Of a stretch of 64,000 bases of DNA, positions 14,501-26,500 are shown piece by piece. This DNA is from Anisus vortex. Lineage: Eukaryota; Mollusca; Gastropoda; Planorbidae. Location of the stretch: positions 45,095,498 through 45,159,497 of the forward strand of contig OX421492.1 of assembly GCA_949126835.1 (NCBI GenBank), read 5' to 3'. The translations under genes and the position numbers were made by a program. How positions within the stretch are numbered: the stretch's first letter is position 1; the number at the start of each line of letters is the position of its first letter. The notes under the pieces are model-generated. The model worked only from the letters and a program-made list of their open reading frames with translations, was not told where the DNA came from and made no database searches.

Positions 14501-17500
14501 TATATTGTCTTGTTTGTTGGGCTGATTCATTTCTTTGTACATTTTTCTTCCAGTTGTTCCCTGAGCCCATTGATTTAGCCATTCCTCCTTAAAAGTGTTT
14601 TTAGCATATTGCATACTGTGTTGTAGCTGACAGGTCTTTCATATTGGTCCTTGCTAGCTCCCTTTCTAGCCAGTCGTCAACTTTTTACTTTCCTGGTATG
14701 CCAATATGTCCTGGGATTCATTGTAGAGTTAAGTTGATGTTGTATGTGCTTATTAGGTAGTCCAAAGTGTGTTCTAATAGGGTGATTTCTTTCAAGCTTG
14801 GTGAGGTTACGCTTGCTACTGTTTGAAGTGCTGATTGAGAGTCGGTAAAGATGACTATATCTAATGGGGCAAGATGTTTGTTGTTATATTTATGTTCTAC
14901 TGTCTCAAGGGCAATAATCAAAGCATCTACTTCTGCTTGAGAGTTTGTGCAATAGTTCCCACATGGTGCACTTATCTCAAGGCATTTTTTATCAGGGAAG
15001 ATCAAGTAAGCACCTAGTCCAGTATTTACCGTGGCTTTAAATGCTGAGCCATCTGTATATTTGTGGATGGCTGTATCTGTAAAGCTTTTGATGGTTTCTA
15101 GTGCACTTACTTTAAGTTCTAGCGGGTTAGATGTTTTGGTTAGGCTTTTGTTATTCAAAGATGTTTTAATTCTTGGTTGCCTTTGTCTTCTTCCGGGGGT
15201 AAATGCAAATGTCTTGTAATTTGTTCTCGGTTTTGGAGGAGGTGGTGTTTTTGTTGTAGTTCGTCTGCTATTTGCAATAGGGTCTTTTGTTTCTTTTTTT
15301 AGGCTGTTCTGTTGCATTCAATAAGTATTTTGTTTGGGTGGTCATTCTCCAGTCTTTTGTACCTTTCGACTGCTTCTAAAGCTGCCCTGTCTCGTCTTAG
15401 TAGCAGTGACTCAATGTTTGAGTCTATTTCACAGGCTGCTGTGGGTGTTGATCTCATACCCCCACTGATGAGGCGCAGGGCTTGGTTCTGTATTGTGTCT
15501 ATTGTATTTAGTAGGGGCAGGCAGTATTCTAGGGCAGATCTTATATACCCTATGTATAAATTCCTTAAAGTGTTTTTCTCTGCCCCCCATGCAGTGCTGG
15601 ATAGGTGTTTTATAATGTTTAGCCTTTTTGAAGCTTTTTCTTTTAAGTCAGCCATGCAGTTTTTTAAGGAGAGTTTCTGATCAAGTTTCACGCCCAGGTA
15701 TGTTAGTTTTTTTGTTTTTTTTTAACAGGATACAATCTAGTTATAGGTTATATAGGTTGTGGCTGTTTTTTCGCTGTGGCTCAAGATGGTGTACACAGTT
15801 TTTTCTTTATTTATATTCATTTCCCAAAGCTTAGTATAAGTTGCCATAGTGAGCAGTGCTTTGTTTAGTTTGGCTCTAGTTAAAACTGGATATTTTTCTG
15901 TTATAACATAAAGGCTTACCTCTGATATTTTCTTCTGAGATAAAACTGGCAACTTGGACTCCCTAACAAAAAAAAAAGTATTCATCAAATATGTCAATTT
16001 TTATAATCAACAAAAGTTATCCATACAGATATAGTCACACACAATTACAACAAAAATTTTCCATACAGATATAGTCACACACAATTACAACAAAAGTTTT
16101 CCATACAGATATAGTCACACACAATTACAACAAAAATTTTCCATACAGATATAGTCACACACAATTACATCAAAAGTTTTCCATACAGATATAGTCACAC
16201 ACAATGACAACAAAAGTTTTCCATACAGATATAGTCACACACAATGACAACTAAAGTTTTCCATACAGATATAGTCACGCACAATTACAACAAAAGTTTT
16301 CCATACAGATATAGTCACACAAAATTACCACAAAAGTTTTCCATACAGATTTAGTCACACACAATTAAAACAAAAGTTTTCCATACAGATATAGTCACAC
16401 ACAATTACCACAAAAGTTTTCCATACAGATATAGTCACACACAATTAAAACAAAAGTTATCCATACAGATATAGTCACACACAATTAAAACAAAAGTTTT
16501 CCATACAGATATAGTCACAAACAATTACCACAAAAGTTGTCCATACAGATATAGTCACACACTATGACAACAAAAGTTTTCCATACAGATATAGTTGCAC
16601 ACAATTACAACAAAAGTTTTCCATACAGATATAGTCACACACAATTACCACAAAAGTTTACCATACAGAAATAGTCACACACAATTAAAACAAAAGTTTT
16701 CCATACAGATATAGTCACACACAATTACAACAAAAGTTTTCCATACAGATATAGTCACACACAATTACATCAAAAGTTTTCCATACAGATATAGTCACAC
16801 ACAATTACAACAAAAGTTTTCCATACAGATATAGTCACACACAATTACAACAAAAGTTATCCATACAGAGATAGTCACACACAATTAAAACAAAAGTTTT
16901 CCATACAGATATAGTCACACACAATTACATCAAAAGTTTTCCATACAGATATAGTCACACACAATTACAACAAAAGTTTTCCATACAGATATAGTCACAC
17001 ACAATTACAACAAAAGTTATCCATACAGAGATAGTCACACACAATTACAACAAAAGTTATCCATACAGATATAGTCACACACAATTAAAACAAAAGTTTT
17101 CCATACATATATAGTCACACACAATTACAACAAAAGTTATCCATACAGAGATAGTCACACACAATTACAACAAAAGTTATCCATACAGAGATAGTCACAC
17201 ACAATTACAACAAACGTTTTCCATACAGAGATAGTCACACACAATTACAACAAAAGTTATCCATACAGAGATAGTCGCACACAATTACAACAAAAGTTTT
17301 CCATACAGAGATAGTCACACACAATTACAACAAAAGTTATCCATACAGAGATAGTCACACACAATTACAACAAAAGTTATCCATACAGAGATAGTCACAC
17401 ACAATTACAACAAAAGTTTTCCATACAGAGATAGTCACACACAATTACAACAAAAGTTTTCCATACAGATATAGTCACACACAATTACAACAAAAGTTAT

Positions 17501-20500
17501 CCATACAGATATAGTCACACACAATTAAAACAAAAGTTATCCATACAGATATAGTCACACACAATTACAACAAAAGTTATCCATACAGATATAGTCACAC
17601 ACAATTAAAACAAAAGTTATCCATACAGATATAGTCACACACAAATACAACAAAAGTTATCCATACAGAGATAGTCACACACAATTAAAACAAAAGTTAT
17701 CCATACAGAGATAGTCACACACAATTACATCAAAAGTGCTACCTACAGTGATAGTTGCAAGCATTGCATCATGTTTGTCCACTGCCTTGACATCAAAGGC
17801 AAATGCTATAAAAAAGGGAGGAATAAAAACATTAACTACATAGGTCATTCATTAAAATATTGTTCTTCCCACTAAACACATGAGCTAAAAGTTTACAATT
17901 AGTATAATCCACTCACCTCTGTTAGAAGTAATTCTATTGAGACTGAGTCTTGGACATCTTGGATTTGATGAACTTGAGTACTGACATCGACAACCTATAG
18001 CCATACAAAAATATATTTTTTTAACAAAATCATTACATTTGCCTTACATAACATATTTTTCTGAATGCTTTAAAACATAAAATAAAAGATGTTTTTTCTA
18101 ATATTCCCACCAAAGATAACATTAGGTTTATTTAATGTGCTGAGTTCTTTTAAATGTTTTGATTACTTTTACTGTGTTGCTTACAAAATGAACAAAACAT
18201 ACTTACCTCATGCTTCAAGGTAAAAAATCCACCCCTGTAAGAAACACATGCAAATGTAATTTATTCAAGTTGATTTTTACAAAACATTTTTATTTAATAA
18301 ATGGGTACAAAAAATCACAAAAAAATATTTTTTGCTTAATAAAAAAATATATAAAATACTGTCCAAAAAATTCATTAAAAATGAAGGCAATGAAAATAGA
18401 CTCAATCAATATACATTTTGAAACATATAGTTTGAAGATGCAACGTTTCAATCAATATACATTTTGAAACATATAGTTTGAAGATGCAACGTTTCATCTC
18501 CTAATTTCTGTATTAGTAAAAAAAAAACGAGATTTCATTTTCTTTGTTAATATTAAAATATTTCAAAATACAAAGAAATTAAAGTAAATTGAAAATATTT
18601 TGAATGTTGTTTTTTTTTTAAAAGCATTTTCACAAACAATATATGGATGAACTGTTTATTTGTTTAATGTTTAAGTGTGAAACAAACCATCTTATATAGA
18701 ATGAAGAGGTTGAAAAGAACTACAGGCTCTGGAAGACAATTATAATGCCAAGCTTTGAAGAAAAATCAATATCTGTTCAATTGAAAGAAAAGTTGCAGTT
18801 GGATCCTGCATGTCTGTAAGGTGAAGGAATACCAAGAAGTGCTGGGGATAGTTTAGGAAGAGTAGAAAAACAAGTTCTACATTTAATCAGCAACATTCAA
18901 GGTGTTCAGATGTGATTTAATCTAGTTCACTTTAATTGACTCTACTATGCTCTTTATTATGTATATTATATAGTAATAGTTCTTTTCTATTTCCTCACAA
19001 TCTTGTGCCCTTCTTTCTTTACATTTCTTTAGAAAAAATATTTTACCTTCTTTTTTTTACATTACATTGCTCATTTCTAATATTGATTTAAATAACTTCT
19101 TACCCTCCAAATTCTTCCAATGCAAATGCTTGAATAATTGGCCATTTTTCAATTTCCATGGGACTGAACTCAGAAATGTGGCCTATTTGAGAAACGTAAA
19201 TAATTATTTATTTTTTATACTGTAGATGTGGTTTCTTATAAATATTAAGTACATCGGCTGGAGCTATTTGGGTTAAAAAAAAAAAAAAAAAAAAAAATTT
19301 AAATTACCTAATACATTTATTGAAACATATTTTTACCCAGCCCAAGTCAATATAGTTTCATTTCATTTTATTCATATTAATTAAAACGAAAAAATAATAC
19401 ATGGAAATTAAAAAAAACGTTTAAAATATAAAAAGCTTTATCCAATAGTTATTACTAATTGAAGGGAGAGAACTTAGTAGGGAATGTTTCTTCCACAACA
19501 ACTATTTTCCTTCTTTTAATTTTTATTTAATTTTGTGTTCACTTCATGATCTTCACATAAATCATGAAATCTACTATTAGTTTTTTCTATATAAGAAAAC
19601 AGACATATCTCTATTTGTATATTTTTTATTTTGGTTATTTGTTAAACTGATATGATTTGATATGAAGCTATGGGGTTATGAACATTTCTGGACACAATAT
19701 TTTCTTAATTAAATTCTAGCCAGCAAACCCTCACAGGGAATTAAGTAACTGAATATTAGGTTCTAAAAAAAGTTGAAACAATTCCCTAGAAATTCTATTA
19801 TATGCAGTATAAAAAAAGCCATGAAGAGAGAAAGGAAATTAAATTCATTTTAATACTTTAAAAAGGACAACAAAGGGAGCAGGTAGTGAATAACATTTTC
19901 CAAATACTATAATAAGATGGACTGCTTGCTTTAATCAAAGACTATAATAAGATGGACTGCTGGCTTTAATCAAAGACTATAATAAGATGGACTGCTGGCT
20001 TTAATCAAAGACTATAATAAGATGGACTGCTGGCTTTAATCAAAGACTATAATAAGATGGACTGCTTGCTTTAATCAAAGACTATAATAAGATGGACTGC
20101 TTGCTTTAATATTTCTGCTATTTGATGACTCTAAAGACTTCTTTTTGGAATTGCCGATTCCCTTTTGGATTATATAATACACTTCCGTTTTATTTAATCG
20201 CTAAGATTTTCTCAATGGAAAATTAAAAATCAAAAGTTGTATACAGCGGAAACCTTTAGACAGCCATATTATTTGAAAAAAAACAACATATAAGCTCTAA
20301 AAATAGAGCCAGTGGTCCATCTTATTATAGTCTCTGCACTTTCTTATTGACCAGTGTAATGTGTAAAGAATAAGTACAAGTTGAATCCTCACCTTGTCCT
20401 GAAAATGGGAAGCCGACAATCTTACATTCACTGACCATGGAAATAAAGGACTGAATTTTAAACTCTTCAGCTTTGTCATCATCTTCCCCATCATACTTAA

Positions 20501-23500
20501 AAAAACAATAAACTAATTAAGTCAAACTATAAGGCATACTATAATTAAGTATGAAATAAAACAGTCATTTAGTTAAAAAGGATTCTTTTTGGCTAATTAA
20601 TGTTAAATTTTTCTTCATAGACTTGATAATGAAATATATTTTCTTCTGGCAAAGTGACAATATAGGATAAAACACACCTCATCATCAGACAAGCAATGAA
20701 ACTGTATTCCTGGCCAATGGCTTACATAGGGCAGTAAATAATGATAGTTGACAGGATTACAGTAAACTTGTACATGGTCACGGCAGATCAGCAGTATCAT
20801 GTCTATGTTGAAATAGATAGAAATGTATACTTGCATTATCTAGCAATGAATTTGCCAGAAATTAGTTTTTAACATACCGTAATGTAGCATAAGATTGAAC
20901 TGAATCCTATTTTTGTATGTAGAATTTTAATTTATTTTTAAAGAGAGCATCCTTTTTTTGGCATAACTTAATGAAGATTCCTAAGTTGTCAACTATTAAA
21001 TATATTTATTTAACAATAACAAACTTACCATCTATCAACTCTTCATTTAACAATAACAAACTTACCATCTATCAACTCTTCATTTAACAATAACAAACTT
21101 ACCATCTATCGTCTCTTCATTTAACAATAACAAACTTACCATCTGTCAACTCTTCATTTAACAATAACAAACTTACCATCTATCAACTCTTCATTTAACA
21201 ATAACAAACTTACCATCTATCAACTCTTCATTTAACAATAACAAACTTACCATCTATCAACTCTTCATTTAACAATAACAAACTTACCATCTATCAACTC
21301 TTCATTTAACAATAACAAACTTACCATCTATCAACTCTTCATTTAACAATAACAAACTTACCATCTATCAACTCTTCATTTAACAATAACAAACTTACCA
21401 TCTATCGTCTCTTCATTTAACAATAACAAACTTACCATCTGTCAACTCTTCATTTAACAATAACAAACTTACCATCTATCAACTCTTCATTTAACAATAA
21501 CAAACTTACCATCTATCAACTCTTCATTTAACAATAACAAACTTACCATCTATCAACTCTTCATTTAACAATAACAAACTTACCATCTATCAACTCTTCA
21601 TTTAACAATAACAAACTTACCATCTGTCAACTCTTCATTTAACAATAACAAACTTACCATCTATCAACTCTTCATTTAACAATAACAAACTTACCATCTA
21701 TCAACTCTTCATTTAACAATAACAAACTTACCATCTATCAACTCTTCATTTAACAATAACAAACTTACCATCTATCAACTCTTCATTTGACAATAACAAA
21801 CTTACCATCTATCAACTCTTCATTTAACAATAACAAACTTACCATCTATCAACTCTTCATTTAACAATAACAAACTTACCATCTATCAACTCTTCATTTA
21901 ACAATAACAAACTTACCATCTATCAACTCTTCATTTAACAATAACAAACTTACCATCTATCAACTCTTCATTTAACAATAACAAACTTACCATCTATCAA
22001 CTCTTCATTTAACAATAACAAACTTACCATCTATCAACTCTTCATTTAACAATAACAAACTTACCATCTATCAACTCTTCATTTAACAATAACAAACTTA
22101 CCATATATCAACTCTTCATTTAACAATAACAAACTTACCATCTATCAACTCTTCATTTAACAATAACAAACTTACCATCTATCAACTCTTCATTTAACAA
22201 TAACAAACTTACCATCTATCAACTCTTCAGGAAATCCAGAACTAAAAGAAAAACAAATATTTTAGATAGGCCTAAAATATAATCAAACTAATATACATGC
22301 CATGTTCTATAACAATAGCACAATCCATTTTAATGCATTGAATCCTTTATTACTTTTTAAGTCAGTATAGTTTATAACCTTAACAATGCACAATGTTATA
22401 ATATTGAGTTAACATTTAAATATTTGAGATAAATCACCAGGGTTTAGATTATTGATTTAAGTGTAATATTTCTAAATGAAATTTTTTTTTAACAGGGTAT
22501 ATAAATATATGAACAAAATTACTTTTGTTGGAACATTTGTTTTCTCTCAAACTTGAATCATATGTTGACAATACTTTTTAAAAGTCATTAAATTCCACTT
22601 GATCAGAAAAGTATGTGTTAATTCAAGATGGAATAAGACAAAAATATTTTTTTTCTCAATTTCCTTACCTTTCTAGTTCTACTTTTCGAATTTCAAAAAA
22701 TCCAAACAGAAGATAATTTAAAAGTTCGTACATCCCTTCATTGTAGCGACTGTCGATGCCTAAAACAATCATAGTTTTTAGTAGCATAACAAACAATGAA
22801 AAAAAAAATCAAAATATGATCCTGCAAGCAAGTTGACCCTTGAGCTTACAGATCATATAGAAAAAGACTTGATTTTGATTTTAACCAATGACTATCATAA
22901 TATACCAGATCCTAAAAATTTTACAGCTCGTGTGGAGTTTCTGATCTCCCAACGCGCGCCTCCCCGGGTGGCGGATAGGGGAATGCCCACCAGATATGGT
23001 AGGTACTGGGAAAATCAAATACCAAGGGCGGATTAAAATCAGAACCTGCTGCCTTGCAGGAAGTGGGTGGAATCACAAAGGCTAGGGCACCCTTCCCAAA
23101 ATTAAGGGCAGCTCTCTGGGTAGCTGTGAGGGGCATCCTCCCAGATGGGCCAACAACCCTTTCACATAAAAAACACTATGTTACAAAAACGCAGACAAGA
23201 AGGAAAACTAAAGACATTTCAGTCCTGGGAGAGAATAGATTCCCAGCTGAGGTATGTATGACCCCGAGTGGTGAAAACCAGAATCTAATAGGAAGCTAAT
23301 AGGCCAACCTCCATCATCTCCACCAGGAGCACTGCCACAATTGGAACTTGGAACGTGCGAACAATATACGAGACAGTCAAGACTGCGCAAGTAGCGGCCA
23401 AGATGAGGAATTATAACCTCACCATACTTGGGATTAGTGAAGCAAGATGGACTGGCTCTGGACAGAGGAGGCGGATCTCAGGAGAGTTGCTCCTTTTCAC

Positions 23501-26500
23501 AGGCCACGAGGATGACCATGCACCACACACCCAGGGGGTGACCTTGATGCTATCAAAGACAGCCCAAAGAGCGCTCATCGGATGGGAGGCGCATGGGCCC
23601 AGAATTCTGACAGCATCCTTCTGAACGAAGAAGCGAAGCATAAACATAGATGTCATTCAGTGCTATGCACCAACTAATGAAAGCAAAAAGGAAGACAAGG
23701 ATGCCATAGGCGGGAGTTTCTTCCAGCATAAGAGTATACACAAGGCTATATGGTCTCCCCTGACCTCCGAACGACAAACCAAAAAGACCACATTGGGAAG
23801 AAATTCAGGAGATCTCTACAAGATGTGCGTGTCAAGAGAGGAGCTCATGTTGCCTCAGACCACCATCTCCTAGTGGACCAGTTAAAATTAAAACTGAAAA
23901 GACACCACATAGAGCAGACACCACATAGATTGAACTACAACACCTTCCGCCTGAACGACAAGCAGAAACAGGATGAGTTCAAAATCAATCTTTCTAACAA
24001 GTTCCAATTTTAGACGAAGAGACCATTGAGGGAAAGTGGAAAGTAGTGAAGGAAGCAGTCCAGTCAACATGTCATGAAGCAGTCCAGTCAACATGTCATG
24101 AAGCAGTCCAGTCAACATGTCATGAAGCAGTCCAGTCAACATGTCATGAAGCAGTCCAGTCAACATGTCATGAAGCAGTCCAGTCAACATGTCATGAAGC
24201 AGTCCAGTCAACATGTCATGAAGCAGTCCAGTCAACATGTCATGAAGCAGTCCAGTCAAAATGTCATGAAGCAGTCCATTCAACATGTCATGAAGCAGTC
24301 CAGTCAACATGTCATGAAGCAGTCCAGTCAACATGTCATGAAGCAGTCCAGTCAACATGACATGAAGTGTTGGGGAGCAGGGCACAAAGAATGGTTAACA
24401 AACGAGACACTGAAGACGATAGAAGAGAGGAAAAAGAAGAAGGCAGAATAGAAAATCAGCCTTACAAGTGCATAGAAAACCAAGTCCCAAAGAGAGTATG
24501 CAGAAGCCAATAGGAGTGTAAAGAAAAACATCAAGACAGACAAAAGGAATTTTGTAGACATGCTTGTAGAAGTTGCAGCATACCAGGGGAATTCGCTGGA
24601 ATTGTTCACTACCATCGGGAAGCTGTCTAGGAAATTCGCAAAGCCAGAGAGACCGATGAAGGACCATTATAGCACTATTTTCACCCCCCCCCCAACCCCG
24701 ATCTATCATTATTGGCCCACCTTAGAATTTTGGCTATGTCAGTGATCTGCCTATGTTTAATTTTTGTTTAAATAAATGTATAAAGTATTCTTTGTAAAAA
24801 AAAAAGTGATTAGCCCTTTGATGCATCATATTTCCTCCTTACCTGCTATGCAAAGTATGCCATCAAGATCTGCTAATCCTGCTTTCCTGTCTGTTAAAAT
24901 ATGTTGCACATGTCTGAGTCGAGATGCACTGTACATGAAATTAAAGGAAAACATATTCATTTAACCACAGTAAATATTTTATACTTACCATAGGCCTAAT
25001 GTTATTTCTGGACTATAATTGTTAAAGCTTACAGGCTTAATTTGTGGCAGGCTGTTGGATACGGAAGATCAGAAGCTTATGATGCTTTGCAATAGTGTGC
25101 TTACACCACCAACTGCCCTGAAGGCAGCAAGACTAGAACACCATCAACTGCCCAGAAGGCAGCAAGACTAGAACACAACCAACTGCCCAGAAGGCAGCAA
25201 GACTAGAACACAACCAACTGCCCAGAAGGCAGCAAGACTAGAACACAACCAACTGCCTAGAAGGCAGCAAGACTAGAACACCACCAACTGCCCAGAAGGC
25301 AGCAAGACTAGAACATAACCAACTGCCCAGAAGGCAGCAAGACTAGAACACAACCAACTGCCCAGAAGACTAGCACAAAGCCAAACAGTTTTTAACTTGG
25401 ATACTTAAAGCATTATGAGACATAAAAAGAAAACAAAAGAACAAGATAAACAATACAGATATGCTGGTCCCCCAACATTAAACAATACAGATATGGTGGT
25501 CCCCCAACATTAAACAATACAGATATGGTGGTCCCCCAACATTAAACAATACAGATATGGTGGTCCCCCAACATTAAACAATACAGATATGGTGGTCCCC
25601 CAACATTAAACAATACAGATATGGTGGTCCCCCAACATTAAACAATACAGATATGGTGGTCCCCCAACATTAAACAATACAGATATGGTGGTCCCCCAAC
25701 ATTAAACAATACAGATATGCTGGTCCCCCAACATTAAACAATACAGATATGGTGGTCCCCCAACATTAAACAATACAGATATGGTGGTCCCCCAACATTA
25801 AACAATACAGATATGGTGGTCCCCCAACATTAAACAATACAGATATGGTGGTCCCCCAACATTAAACAATACAGATATGCTGGTCCCCCAACATTAAACA
25901 ATACAGATATGGTGGTCCCCCAACATTAAACAATACAGATATGCTGGTCCCCCAACATTAAACAATACAGATATGGTGGTCCCCCAACATTAAACAATAC
26001 AGATATGGTGGTCCCCCAACATTAAACAATACAGATATGGTGGTCCCCCAACATTAAACAATACAGATATGGTGGTCCCCCAACATTAAACAATACAGAT
26101 ATGCTGGTCCCCCAACATTAAACAATACAGATATGCTGGTCCCCCAACATTAAACAATACAGATATGCTGGTCCCCCAACATTAAACAATACAGATATGG
26201 TGGTCCCCCAACATTAAACAATACAGATATGGTGGTCCCCCAACATTAAACAATACAGATATGCTGGTCCCCCAACATTAAACAATACAGATATGCTGGT
26301 CCCCCAACATTAAACAATACAGATATGGTGGTCCCCCAACATTAAACAATACAGATATGCTGGTCCCCCAACATTAAACAATACAGATATGGTGGTCCCC
26401 CAACATTAAACAATACAGATATGGTGGTCCCCCAACATTAAACAATACAGATATGCTGGTCCCCCAACATTAAACAATACAGATATGCTGGTCCCCCAAC

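Larger units (their letters stand above)
14253..15904 (-). mobile_element. 5'-truncated I-type non-LTR retrotransposon with RNase H, in a DNAAF9 intron
   Basis: A minus-strand insertion of about 1.65 kb, bounded by a 13-bp direct repeat. It carries, in order, the C-terminal part of a reverse transcriptase, an RNase H domain and a C-terminal region with the IFHLRTGH motif. RNase H in an APE-type LINE points to the I/Nimbus group known from snails; the clade is my inference. The 3' end is a short AAG/GAA run. It lies in the same sense as DNAAF9, and its 5' end falls within 16 bp of the exon 11 donor. Stops and frameshifts make it non-autonomous. Confidence 0.9.
22800..24740 (+). mobile_element. 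RTE/CR1-type non-LTR retrotransposon 5' fragment in DNAAF9 intron 2
   Basis: GC-richer plus-strand segment, antisense to DNAAF9. It has a 5' leader (22920-23340), an APE endonuclease domain with deletions, then the linker before the reverse transcriptase, in which a 24-bp minisatellite has expanded. No RT core is present. The borders are approximate and no target duplication was found. The family is the one often annotated as craniofacial development protein 2-like in animal genomes. Confidence 0.88.
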
